Positions 25,247 through 33,813 of a stretch of 56,750 bases of DNA are shown here, in pieces. The DNA comes from Candidatus Abzuiibacterium crystallinum (GTDB lineage Bacteria; Omnitrophota; Omnitrophia; Omnitrophales; Abzuiibacteriaceae), in NCBI GenBank assembly GCA_002787155.1, contig PCVY01000040.1:15586-72335 (forward strand), in the 5' to 3' direction. A program made the position numbers and the translations under genes. The first letter of the stretch is position 1; each line of letters opens with the position of its first letter. The notes under the pieces are model-generated. The model was not told where the DNA came from, ran no database searches, and saw nothing but the letters and a program-made list of their open reading frames with translations.

Positions 25247-26079
25247 ACCAATAACGCACCATATCCTTCTCGAAAGGTAGGATATTTTAACTGAATGCCT
25301 AAAGCTTTGAGCGCTTGATTTCGGCATCGTTTGCCGATAATTTTATCTGTTTGCGAAATACGTTTCACCGCCGGAAAAGAATTTCCGGAATGTTTTGACA
25401 GCCAATCCAAAAACACCGAACGCCTAACGGGTTCATCATCGACTCCCAAATAAACGGAATTTGGCTGCGTGCGGTTGAGAAGCGCTCGAGCTGTTTGCGC
25501 AATATCATCGATGTGAATTAAGTTGAGCCACCTTTCTTCTGTTTCAATCTTCATCTTTTTTTTTCGAAAAGTTTCCATTTGATTTCGTCCGGGTCCGTAA
25601 ATGCCGCCGAGACGGAAAATAACTGAGGAAAAAGGCGACGCTAGGATTTGTTTTTCGGCTTCCAACAAAACTTTCGCAAGATCCGTATCCGGCATGGGTT
25701 CAGTGGCTTCATCGACCCACTCGCCGCCTTGATTGCCGTAGACACCCGTGCTTGAAACATAGATGGTGAGCTGCGGACTTGCTTGTTTGGCATACGCATT
25801 CAAGAAATTCTGAATGCCTTTTAAGTAAACGGCCTGATAGCTTTTAACATCTCTTTTGTCCGGCGCAGGGCAAATCACCACAAAGTCGGCTGCAGGCAAT
25901 TGTTGCAATGTTTCCGGCCGGGTGAGATCGCAAACATACGGCATAATGCCCGCCTGATTGAGCGTGGCGGCATGATCCTGCGATCTGACCATGCCCCAAA
26001 CTTTTTGACGTTTTTCGCTCAAAGAGCGTCCGATGGCACTGCCGACATATCCGCACCCGACAATAAGAAATCTATACAT
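25225..26079 (-). CDS. SDR-family NAD(P)-dependent sugar epimerase/reductase-like protein
   Basis: From the ATG at 26079 the product is 284 residues and begins directly with the Rossmann motif FLIVGCGYVGSAIG. A longer reading to 26187 adds an unlikely basic leader. An active-site region with SSTGVYG and FRLGGIYGPGRN is typical of extended SDR proteins of the YeeZ/YbjT-like kind. The classical YxxxK is replaced by a different arrangement, so the catalytic class is unclear. The start overlaps the stop of the TPR gene by eight bases. The substrate is unknown. Confidence 0.8.
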   Translation of the reverse strand: MYRFLIVGCGYVGSAIGRSLSEKRQKVWGMVRSQDHAATLNQAGIMPYVCDLTRPETLQQLPAADFVVICPAPDKRDVKSYQAVYLKGIQNFLNAYAKQASPQLTIYVSSTGVYGNQGGEWVDEATEPMPDTDLAKVLLEAEKQILASPFSSVIFRLGGIYGPGRNQMETFRKKKMKIETEERWLNLIHIDDIAQTARALLNRTQPNSVYLGVDDEPVRRSVFLDWLSKHSGNSFPAVKRISQTDKIIGKRCRNQALKALGIQLKYPTFREGYGALLVPLDNRK

Positions 26080-27994
26080 GATCCGGCGGCTCACTTTGTC
26101 TGCGCAAAAGTTGCTGCAAATTGGCTTGAGCTTGTTTGAAATCCGGCCGGAGGGCAATCGCGGTCGAATAAGCTTTGATCGCTTCATTCACTTTCCCCAT
26201 CCGTTCCAGTACTGCCGCATAACCATGATACAAATCTGCATCCTGCGGATTGGCTTTTAAACCTGCCTGGTATTGTTCGATGGCTTCATCAAACCGCCCG
26301 AGGTGCGTCAGCAAGAGTCCGTAATTATGGCGCAACTTGGCATATGTCGGATCAATTTCAATTCCTTTTTGATAATAAGTGACGGCATTCTGAAATTGAT
26401 TAAGACGTGAATACAAATTAGCTAAATTGTTGCAAGCTTTAATGTGTTCAGGATGAAACTTAAATTCTTGCAAATAATGAGCAATCGCCTCGTCATAATG
26501 GCCCAGCTCTGCTGCCGCGTTGGCCCAATTGTAATTCGCGTCTCTGACTTTCGGATTAAGGGCGAGACCCTTCCGGTAAAAATCAATGGCTTCTGCCGGC
26601 TTCCCTGCCGCTGTGTAAACGGCTCCCAAATTAATATAAGGGTGTGCATACTGAGGGTCTAATTCGATCGCCTTCTTGAAACTAGCCAAAGCTTCATCCG
26701 CCCTTCCCTGAAGCAATAAAGCCGATCCTAAATTATTGTAAGCTCTCGGATTGAGAGGGCTTTTTTTTATCGTGTCGCGCCATAAGGCTTCGCGGCTTTG
26801 GAACACCGTGTTTCTTTGAATCGTCAGCCATCCTAAGCCCAGCGCGATCGCAACGACAATAACCCATTGAATCTTCTTTTGTTCAGCGGAAGACTGAAAA
26901 AGGCGCTGCGCCAAGAATCTTAACCCCATCACCAAACCCACTGCCAAACTTAAGGAAGGTAAATACATGCGATGTTCAAAAGCCAAATCTGCTACAGGAA
27001 TCACGCTGGACGTCGGTGAAAGTGTGATCAAGAAAAAAGCCGCTAAATAACCGGCTTTGTTTTTCTTCAAAACCAAAATGACGGTTGTGATGATCATTAA
27101 AACCAGCGGAATAGCCGGCAGAACAATTTGCTGCCACTGATCGGCAATTCGCCAAGCATAATCGAAACATAATCCTATCGGCCAAAAAAATAAACGGACG
27201 TAATGCCAAATGACACCCGGTTGCGTTCTTAAGTACTGCCAGGGTGAAATGGTAGAGAGCGACAGGCCTGCGGAAAAATGACCTTGGGTCGGGAGAAGCA
27301 GCGTTGGCGGAAGTAAAATAAACAATCCCAAAAACCCAGCATACAACCAAAAACGTTTTCGAAAGGACAACGTGAAACTCTGCGTAACAAAAATAGCGTC
27401 GTAGAAGAAAACAGACGCACCAATGGTGACAATAACTTCTTTGGTGTAAACACCCAAACACCCCAAAAGAAACGCTGACAAGTACCAATAAAAGGACTGT
27501 TTGCTATCAAAACCTCTCACGGCACAATAAAAACTTAATCCATATAAAAGCCCCATGAGCGATTCGCTGCGCTGAGCCAAATAGGTGACACTGGCTGTTT
27601 GCAGCGGATGAACAAGCCAAAGCAAAATACTCCAGAATGCGATCCAATTTGCCTGTTCTTTGAGCCCGAGACGCATCAGCGTGCGGCAAACAACGGCATA
27701 AAAACAAAAACCCGCGGCGATATGAATGCACAAATTCAGCAAATGATAACCCCGCACATTCATTCCGCCCAGCAGGTAATTAAAAGCAAAGGTGTAATTG
27801 AGAAAAGGCCTCGTTTCTTTTAACAGAAGCGGCAATGAATGCCATGATCGGATGCTAAAATTCTGGACGATTAAATGTTTATCATCCAGTAAAAATGGTA
27901 CCGACAAACTGTTGGCGTAGACCACGGCTGTGATGAATGCCAAAAGAAGCGGTAAAAATAATCGACATGAAGATGCCCGATGAGAAGATACCAT
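26072..27994 (-). CDS. TMTC-like membrane protein with C-terminal TPR repeats
   Basis: 640 residues. The N-terminal 390 residues are polytopic (about ten TMs), with FLLDDKHLIVQN in the first loop and RPFLNYTFAFNYLLGG plus YHLLNLCIHI following. This pattern is shared with GT-C type glycosyltransferases and the TMTC O-mannosyltransferases. The acidic DD pair in the first loop is the expected catalytic spot in GT-C enzymes. From about 405 to 630 there are six or seven TPR units (NLGSALLLQGRADEALASF and so on). The likely role is transfer of a lipid-linked sugar to exported proteins, by inference only. Confidence 0.75.
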   Translation of the reverse strand: MVSSHRASSCRLFLPLLLAFITAVVYANSLSVPFLLDDKHLIVQNFSIRSWHSLPLLLKETRPFLNYTFAFNYLLGGMNVRGYHLLNLCIHIAAGFCFYAVVCRTLMRLGLKEQANWIAFWSILLWLVHPLQTASVTYLAQRSESLMGLLYGLSFYCAVRGFDSKQSFYWYLSAFLLGCLGVYTKEVIVTIGASVFFYDAIFVTQSFTLSFRKRFWLYAGFLGLFILLPPTLLLPTQGHFSAGLSLSTISPWQYLRTQPGVIWHYVRLFFWPIGLCFDYAWRIADQWQQIVLPAIPLVLMIITTVILVLKKNKAGYLAAFFLITLSPTSSVIPVADLAFEHRMYLPSLSLAVGLVMGLRFLAQRLFQSSAEQKKIQWVIVVAIALGLGWLTIQRNTVFQSREALWRDTIKKSPLNPRAYNNLGSALLLQGRADEALASFKKAIELDPQYAHPYINLGAVYTAAGKPAEAIDFYRKGLALNPKVRDANYNWANAAAELGHYDEAIAHYLQEFKFHPEHIKACNNLANLYSRLNQFQNAVTYYQKGIEIDPTYAKLRHNYGLLLTHLGRFDEAIEQYQAGLKANPQDADLYHGYAAVLERMGKVNEAIKAYSTAIALRPDFKQAQANLQQLLRRQSEPPDHV

Positions 27995-28045
27995 AACGCT
28001 TATTATATAGAGAGAACGGCTTTCCTCACATGGTAAAATACAGCC

Positions 28046-28522
28046 ATGTCAGAAATTAAATTTAGGGCCTGGTATTTGCCTGAGAAAAGAATGTATTACC
28101 GGGCCTACCAAAAATTATCACATGTCCTTCTTTGCGAAGATGATCACGGCACCAATGCCGGTCATGGCACTCCGACCATTCGGGCAAATTACGACGATTG
28201 CATTCTGGATCAAAGCACAACTATTTTGGATAAAAACGGGCAAGAAATCTTTGAAAATGATGTGATTATTTTAAGCGATGGTAATCAAATACGCAAGGTC
28301 GTGGTTGGATCAGTACCCGATATGTACAAGTCAAGAAAGCTTCATCCGCTAAAAAGTGTGATGGATCAATATTATTTCCAGAAACCGATTGATCAACTTG
28401 ACATTGAAATTGTTGGTCATGCGCACAACTTGGGGTCAGACCCAGGAGGGTCTGACCCCACGGTATCACACATCCAATTTGGATTGGATGCTCACTCCGA
28501 CAATAATCGCAAAAGACAATAA
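28046..28522 (+). CDS. YopX-family protein with a palindrome-derived C-terminus
   Basis: 158 residues. The start IKFRAWYLPEKRMYY and the later LDKNGQEIFENDVI are the hallmarks of YopX proteins, which are usually phage-encoded and of unknown function. Residues 119-126 (DIEIVGHA) match the usual end of the family. After that the frame runs through a REP-like palindrome (28431-28460, giving GSDPGGSDP) and then antisense through the last 57 bases of the MFS gene. The final 30 residues are therefore probably not native. No other phage gene is nearby. Confidence 0.75.
   Translation: MSEIKFRAWYLPEKRMYYRAYQKLSHVLLCEDDHGTNAGHGTPTIRANYDDCILDQSTTILDKNGQEIFENDVIILSDGNQIRKVVVGSVPDMYKSRKLHPLKSVMDQYYFQKPIDQLDIEIVGHAHNLGSDPGGSDPTVSHIQFGLDAHSDNNRKRQ
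28431..28460. repeat. REP-like palindrome (GGGGTCAGACCC type)
   Basis: TGGGGTCAGACCC (28431-28443) and GGGTCTGACCCCA (28448-28460) pair perfectly over 13 bp around AGGA. It lies between the convergent YopX and MFS genes, five bases past the MFS stop, and is read in frame by the YopX ORF. It is the sister of the copy at 5390-5416. Confidence 0.8.
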
Positions 28523-29728
28523 GCCGGCTGTCAATAAAAACGGCAGGCGGTATTGGATGCCAAAGAGAAATCCGCCCCATGCCGGACCCAGTACGCGCGC
28601 TAACGCAGAAATCCCTTGTGAAATTCCCATGGCCCTACCCAGTTGCGATGGATCGGCTTCTTTTGAAATTAAGCTGTTGAGGGTCGGTCCGTATAAACTC
28701 GCCCCCAAACTCATGACACACAAACTAAAAGCAAGCCATCCTTTAGACGGCATAAAAGCAACGGCAGCCAATCCGATGGGCATGATGATACTACCGATTA
28801 AAAAAACTTTCTTCTCCGACAGCCAGCGGGTGATGATGCGAATCAAAACCCCTTGGATAATAACCGCGACCACCCCCATATAAACATAGAGCGTTCCGAC
28901 ATGGCCGGCCGAAATATTCATGATATTTTTGCAGTACAACGGAAAAGCACTGTAAAGACTCGATTGGGCAAAAGAATTTAAGAAAGCACAACCCACGAGC
29001 AGAAGAAACAAATGCGGAATAATAGATGATTGCTTCTGTAAAAGAAACTGCCAAAAACCTTTTGAGAAAATGCTTGATTTAAATAAACCTGTTTCACCTT
29101 GTTCATAAGCAATCGGTTCCTCTTCTTCATGCAAAGTATGGTGAACCGTTTCCTTGAGTTTGGTCAGGACTAAAATAAAACTTAAAACGGATAAGGCACA
29201 GGCAAAAAATCCGGGCAACATGTATTTGTGCGCGGTATCCAAATTTAAAAAGGATAAAAAGCGCGGATGGATTAAAATAGTCGCCAATGCCGGACCCAAA
29301 ACAAACCCAATCCCAAACGCCGCGCCGATTAATCCCATTCCTTTGGCACGGTCTTCGTGAGAAGTGATATCTGCCACGTAGGCATAACCGGTTGAAATGT
29401 TTCCGCCCATGATACCGGCGAGTAAGCGGGAAAAGAAAAGCATCGGTAAATTGTTAGACAAAGCAAAAACAACATAGGCCACCGCAGCGCCTAGGGTACT
29501 GATCATCATGATCGGACGTCTGCCAATTCTGTCTGATAAACCGCCCCAAATTGGAGAGAAAATCAGTTGTGCTAATGAATAAATGCTAAAAAGAAATCCG
29601 ATGGCAATCGGCGTGGCGTGAAAAGTTGAAGCATAATATGGAATGAGCGGTAAAATAATCCCAAAGCCGATTAAATCTACTAGAATTACCAAAAAAATAG
29701 TTAATAAGGCTGACGAACCTTTTTTCAT
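28466..29728 (-). CDS. MFS transporter, TetA-like drug:H+ antiporter family
   Basis: 420 residues with 12 predicted membrane segments. The loop 2-3 signature GGLSDRIGRRPIMM (about 62-75) and the antiporter motif C region GIGFVLGPALA (about 141-151) place it among 12-TM drug or metabolite antiporters like TetA. A charged cytoplasmic loop (LHEEEEPIAYEQGE, about 200) separates the two halves. The substrate cannot be inferred; calling it tetracycline resistance would be unjustified. Its 3' end overlaps the convergent YopX frame. Confidence 0.88.
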   Translation of the reverse strand: MKKGSSALLTIFLVILVDLIGFGIILPLIPYYASTFHATPIAIGFLFSIYSLAQLIFSPIWGGLSDRIGRRPIMMISTLGAAVAYVVFALSNNLPMLFFSRLLAGIMGGNISTGYAYVADITSHEDRAKGMGLIGAAFGIGFVLGPALATILIHPRFLSFLNLDTAHKYMLPGFFACALSVLSFILVLTKLKETVHHTLHEEEEPIAYEQGETGLFKSSIFSKGFWQFLLQKQSSIIPHLFLLLVGCAFLNSFAQSSLYSAFPLYCKNIMNISAGHVGTLYVYMGVVAVIIQGVLIRIITRWLSEKKVFLIGSIIMPIGLAAVAFMPSKGWLAFSLCVMSLGASLYGPTLNSLISKEADPSQLGRAMGISQGISALARVLGPAWGGFLFGIQYRLPFLLTAGLLSFAIIVGVSIQSKLDV

Positions 29729-29759
29729 ACTGATAAATTTCCGATCCTGATGGGGACTG

Positions 29760-30761
29760 CTATTGACCTAATACGTATGCAAAAATAAGGGGTGCAACAA
29801 TCGTTGCATCTGATTCAATAACGAAACGAGGTGTATGAACACTTAATTTACCCCATGTAATTTTTTCATTAGGAACCGCACCGCTGTAAGAACCGTAAGA
29901 AGTGGTACTGTCAGAGATCTGACAAAAGTAACCCCAAAGCTTACAGTCCTGCTTCATATCTTGTTGAATCAAAGGAACCACACAAATCGGAAAATCACCG
30001 GCAATTCCCCCGCCGATTTGGAAAAACCCCATCGATGATCCTTGGGTCTCCGCTTGATACCAATCGACCAATGCCATCATTTGTTCAAGACCGGATTTAA
30101 TAATGTGCGGCGTCGAAATTTTCTTCTTTAAGACGTCGGCAACCAATGCATTGCCCAAGCTCGAATCTTCCCAACCCGGCGTAAAAATCGGTAGATTTTT
30201 TTCACAAGCAGCCATCACCCATGAATCGGCAGGATCAATTTCATAAAACGGTTTCAATTGTCCGCTTCGAATGACTTGATAAATGTACTCGTGAGGAAAA
30301 TAAGATTCGCCTTTTTCATCCGCTGTCTTCCAAAATTGGTTTAAGACACTTTCCACACGTCTGATGGCCATGTCTTCGGGAATACAAGTATCGGTTACCC
30401 GATTCATGGCACGATCCAAAAGGGCTTTTTCTTCCTCCGGCTTTAGCGTCCGGTAATTGGGCATCAGCTCATAGTGGTTATGTGCCACCAGGTTAAAAAT
30501 GTCTTCTTCCAAATTAGCACCCGTGCAGCAAATGCCGTGAATCTTATCTTCCCGAATCATTTGGGCAATGGAAATACCTAGTTCGGCGGTACTCATCGCA
30601 CCTGCCATGGCAAGAAACATCTTGCCGCCTTGGTTTAAATGATCCGCATAGGCTTGGGCAGCGCGGCTTAAAACAGCAGAATTGAAATGTTTATAATGCC
30701 GTTTGATAAATCCCTGAATTTTCTCTGGTTTGGTTAACGGCTTTGATTGGGCTGATTTCAT
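29760..30761 (-). CDS. Deoxyhypusine-synthase-like enzyme (probable polyamine synthase)
   Basis: 333 residues. The DHS fold is shown by the NAD-binding motif CTGANLEEDIFN (about 79-90), GGGIAGDFPICVVPLIQQD (about 248-266), SYGSYSGA and the catalytic Lys in ITWGKLSVH (about residue 305), equivalent to the Lys that carries the aminobutyl intermediate in eukaryotic DHS. Bacteria lack eIF5A. Bacterial members are known or proposed to use a small amine as acceptor, making homospermidine or a related polyamine from spermidine or agmatine derivatives. The aguA, aguB and hss genes in the same window support a polyamine role. Confidence 0.88.
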   Translation of the reverse strand: MKSAQSKPLTKPEKIQGFIKRHYKHFNSAVLSRAAQAYADHLNQGGKMFLAMAGAMSTAELGISIAQMIREDKIHGICCTGANLEEDIFNLVAHNHYELMPNYRTLKPEEEKALLDRAMNRVTDTCIPEDMAIRRVESVLNQFWKTADEKGESYFPHEYIYQVIRSGQLKPFYEIDPADSWVMAACEKNLPIFTPGWEDSSLGNALVADVLKKKISTPHIIKSGLEQMMALVDWYQAETQGSSMGFFQIGGGIAGDFPICVVPLIQQDMKQDCKLWGYFCQISDSTTSYGSYSGAVPNEKITWGKLSVHTPRFVIESDATIVAPLIFAYVLGQ

Positions 30762-30951
30762 CTTTCACCTATTGAGAAGTCATTTTACACCTTATTGTAA
30801 AAATATAAACTGAAAAAATGCCGTATCCTTACCCGTGTTGATAAAGAGAATTATTAACTTAATAGATAAGGTGACGATGACCTGCGGTGAATTGACGATC
30901 TAGTAGATAGACAGGTAAACTTAATATTGGGAACGATTAAGAGATCACCCC

Positions 30952-31332
30952 ATGACTTTGACTAAAAACAGTAAAAACGGTTTTACACTTATAGAAGCGA
31001 TGTTAGCAGTAGGCCTTATTTCTTTGACAATGTTTACACTCATCGCATCATTTCATTACGCTTTAGCCATGAATGCGGTATCACGCAACCGCATCGTGGC
31101 CATGAATGATGTCCGACGGGTCGCCGAACAATTGCGTATTGCAGCCGATAACGGGCTGTCCGGCGTTGCTTCGGTTCAATGGAATAACTACATCAGTCAT
31201 TCACTGCCGAACGAAGCAGTCCAAGTCTCAACCGCCGGTTCAGATCCTTTGACGGCTACCATTGTTTTAAGCTGGAATGAAAAAGGGCGGACGGAGAGTA
31301 TGCAGATTGACACAAAGGTAACTGCCAGATGA
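30952..31332 (+). CDS. Type IV pilin-like protein (prepilin signal)
   Basis: 126 residues. The class III signal NGFTLIEAMLAVGL has Gly10 just before the cleavage point, Phe11 at mature +1 and Glu15 at mature +5, followed by a hydrophobic helix. Mature size is small, as in pseudopilins of GspI/PilV type. It would be cut by a prepilin peptidase and assembled in the inner membrane. First of four plus-strand genes. The next gene starts four bases before its stop, so translation is coupled. Confidence 0.85.
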   Translation: MTLTKNSKNGFTLIEAMLAVGLISLTMFTLIASFHYALAMNAVSRNRIVAMNDVRRVAEQLRIAADNGLSGVASVQWNNYISHSLPNEAVQVSTAGSDPLTATIVLSWNEKGRTESMQIDTKVTAR

Positions 31333-31850
31333 GATCCATGAGACACAGAAGAAAATCTAGAAAACGAGGTATCACCAGTTTAGAAATGGTCGCGGGCATC
31401 GCTATTTTACTACTCGTCGGATTGGTGGTGGTTTCCGTTTTTCTGGCTACCCAAGTGATTTGGCAAGAGAGCCTCGTTAATGTCAAGTTGCAGGAACAAA
31501 CCATGCGACCGTTACAAACCATGGCAAAAGAACTCAAAGAAGCCGGGCCCTCAAGTCCAATCGGCATCACCATCGGCGCCGAACAAACATCCATTATTTT
31601 TGCAATTCCGGATGAAGTAGGATCTGAGGAAATTAATTCCTGGAAACAAATCATGTTTTCCTTTGACGATGCAACAGGTGAAATTACGCGAACAGGTGAT
31701 GCAAGTTCTGTAATCGGTAGGGATGTCCAAAGTCTGACATTTTCACAAGCGGGTAATGTCATTACGATTGCACTAGAAGTCGCTGACGAGACAGCCGGAG
31801 GAAAAACATTAACGACTTCGCTTACGTCTCAGATTGCGATGCGGAACTAG
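31329..31850 (+). CDS. Pseudopilin/minor pilin-like protein
   Basis: 173 residues. A basic leader (MRSMRHRRKSRKRG) is followed by ITSLEMVAGIAILLLVG, with Gly14 before the cleavage site and Glu19 at +5 of the mature protein, then a long hydrophobic helix. This resembles GspJ/PilW-type minor pilins. The rest is a small beta-rich soluble domain. It overlaps its upstream neighbour, consistent with a pseudopilin operon; no ATPase, secretin or platform gene is in the window. Confidence 0.8.
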   Translation: MRSMRHRRKSRKRGITSLEMVAGIAILLLVGLVVVSVFLATQVIWQESLVNVKLQEQTMRPLQTMAKELKEAGPSSPIGITIGAEQTSIIFAIPDEVGSEEINSWKQIMFSFDDATGEITRTGDASSVIGRDVQSLTFSQAGNVITIALEVADETAGGKTLTTSLTSQIAMRN

Positions 31851-31860
31851 GAAAATAACC

Positions 31861-32883
31861 ATGACAACTCAACAAAACCAACATTGGCTTAAAGGAGAGC
31901 GGGGATTTGGGCTGCTATGGGTGTATTTCGTAACGGTTATTTTAGGCCTTTCCAGTCTGGCGCTTTACAATTTAGCACTTTGGCAAACAAAAACTCAAGT
32001 GATTGAGCTCAATCGGGAAAAAGCATTTTATTATGCCGAAGCCGCTTTAGATCAGAAATTGCAGGAATTGCGATTAGGAAATGTTGCCGATATTGCCCTA
32101 TCAAACATAGGCCAAGGCAGCTACGCGGCTGTTTATGATGCCGGCGAAAAAACAATTACGGCAACCGGTACTACCAATGGCGCCACGCGTACCATTGTTG
32201 CAAAAATAAAGAAAACAATTCCGCCGGGGGTGCGCGGTGCCATCTCGGGCAATGGTGACATGTCTACGAATGGCGGTATTGTGGTGGATGGACGGGATCA
32301 TGACACTAATGGCAATGTCATTGGAAACGGTACGTACGGATTAGCTACCAGCGGTTCATATTCGCAAAGCGGTTCGTCTCAAGTGGGCGGCAATGGTGTC
32401 GCGCCGGCTGATCCGGCTGAGCCTGGGACAGTGGAAGAGGACGGCCCGGGTGTAGCGACAACCCCGGAAGAAGCCTTGGGTTTGGCTCCCGGCGCTCTTG
32501 ATGCTTATAAGACCACAACCACGCCTACACTTCCAATGAATAACCAAATCGTTTATATGACAGACAACGAAGGCAGTAATGAATGGATTGCTCCGGATTT
32601 TGGCACAGCCGAAAATCCAAGCACGGGTATTCTAATTTTTCACAATGAATCAGGAACTGCAAAGTTAAAAAATTTAAAAGGTTATTTTCACGGCATCATC
32701 ATTACGGATGATATTGAACACATTAATAATAACGTCGAGATTTTAGGAGCTGTCATTGTGATGGCCAATGACAAAAATATTGGAAACGGAAATGCTTATG
32801 TAAAATACAGTTCGATCGCCATCGGCAATACACCTCTTGCTGCAAACTATTCCATTATTTCTTGGGAAGATATGTTAAACTGA
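31861..32883 (+). CDS. PilX-like pilus assembly/tip protein
   Basis: 340 residues from the ATG at 31861, which has AGGAAAA just upstream (an in-frame start at 31834 is less likely). A hydrophobic N-terminal helix follows RGFGLLWVYFVTVILG but lacks the +5 Glu, as in PilX/GspK-type proteins. Next comes a helical AEAALDQKLQELR stretch common to PilX-like N-termini. The large C-terminal part is Gly/Asn/Thr-rich (GNGDMSTNGGIVVDG and similar), with beta-helix-like spacing. It is probably an extracellular or tip component of a pilus-like fibre. Confidence 0.7.
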   Translation: MTTQQNQHWLKGERGFGLLWVYFVTVILGLSSLALYNLALWQTKTQVIELNREKAFYYAEAALDQKLQELRLGNVADIALSNIGQGSYAAVYDAGEKTITATGTTNGATRTIVAKIKKTIPPGVRGAISGNGDMSTNGGIVVDGRDHDTNGNVIGNGTYGLATSGSYSQSGSSQVGGNGVAPADPAEPGTVEEDGPGVATTPEEALGLAPGALDAYKTTTTPTLPMNNQIVYMTDNEGSNEWIAPDFGTAENPSTGILIFHNESGTAKLKNLKGYFHGIIITDDIEHINNNVEILGAVIVMANDKNIGNGNAYVKYSSIAIGNTPLAANYSIISWEDMLN

Positions 32884-32899
32884 TTTAACCAGTTTAACG

Positions 32900-33808
32900 A
32901 TGAAGACAATATATTTTCATCCATTCTCTAGGCGGTACCTGCCAATACTTTTCGGTTTAGCACTACTCTGTTTTGCTTACCCCGCTCAAGCTGAAAATAA
33001 CGTGCGGGATAGCGCGCTTCAAACATTGGAAAATGTGTTACGTTCTGATGAGGAACGTCGAGAAGCGCTCAAAATTCTTACGCATTATCCGGATGAAGCC
33101 TTCAATCAAGCCTTGCTAAAAATCTTGCATAACAAACACGAAGCCATCCCCTTTCGTCGTGACGCTGCTGAAACGCTGAAGCACACCGCAGACATCGATA
33201 CCTTAAGGGTGCTTCATGACACACTTTTCGACCGTCATGAAAAAGATTATTTCGTCCGCGACGAATGCCTGGCCATCCTTTGGGATACCATGCCGGCTTC
33301 GGACAAAGAAACTTTCCTCTCGGAATTATTAGGCTTAGCACAAGATACGATGGAGTCTGCTGATGTAAGAGAATATGTCATTGGCTATTTACAAAATGCC
33401 AATTTCATACCGGAAAAAGAACCTGATTGGGCTAGTCGCATCTTACAGGATCGAGAAGAACCGGTACCTGTTAGGACCGCGGCTTTGACTTATATGGAAA
33501 CCTTACAATATAAAATACTCATAGAACTGATGCCGGCACTTTTGATCCGGGCACATGAAGACCGCAACTTCCGCGAAATTTTAATGCTCAAGGCATCTTA
33601 CTTATCACACAAAGACATCCATCAAGTTTTTCGGTCCATTTTGTCGAATCAACATGAACCATATTGGGCACGACACTTGGCACTTAACCTTTTGCAAAAT
33701 GACGCGGGCGATAAAGAGCTTGCAATCTTTCTATTAGAAATATGGAAAAGAGAAAAAAACGGCCCCATGCGTGATGAAATAAAGTTGGCCAGGGAAAAAT
33801 TAAAATAG
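32900..33808 (+). CDS. Exported HEAT-like helical repeat protein
   Basis: 302 residues with a signal peptide (about 1-31, ending AQA). The mature part is a series of amphipathic helix pairs of about 35 residues with DEAFNQALLKIL, RRDAAETLKH, RDECLAILW and VRTAALTYM type segments. This resembles HEAT/PBS-lyase repeats, a protein-interaction scaffold. It follows the PilX-like gene by 17 bases, so it may act with the pilus-like proteins in the periplasm. It ends six bases from the convergent aguA gene, with no terminator visible. Confidence 0.7.
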   Translation: MKTIYFHPFSRRYLPILFGLALLCFAYPAQAENNVRDSALQTLENVLRSDEERREALKILTHYPDEAFNQALLKILHNKHEAIPFRRDAAETLKHTADIDTLRVLHDTLFDRHEKDYFVRDECLAILWDTMPASDKETFLSELLGLAQDTMESADVREYVIGYLQNANFIPEKEPDWASRILQDREEPVPVRTAALTYMETLQYKILIELMPALLIRAHEDRNFREILMLKASYLSHKDIHQVFRSILSNQHEPYWARHLALNLLQNDAGDKELAIFLLEIWKREKNGPMRDEIKLAREKLK

Positions 33809-33813
33809 AGGGA

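Noticed and set aside
26976..27488. A 170-codon minus-strand frame overlapping the TMTC-like gene.
   Set aside because: It is in another frame of the same DNA, is rich in Cys/Phe without domain logic, and is explained by the real membrane protein gene.
28466..29728. Tetracycline-resistance gene.
   Set aside because: The protein is TetA-like in family motifs, but these are shared by many antiporters of unknown substrate, and the context gives no resistance island.
31256..31762. A 168-codon minus-strand frame across the pseudopilin genes.
   Set aside because: It is antisense to two genes with clear prepilin signals and start overlap. No homology recognised.
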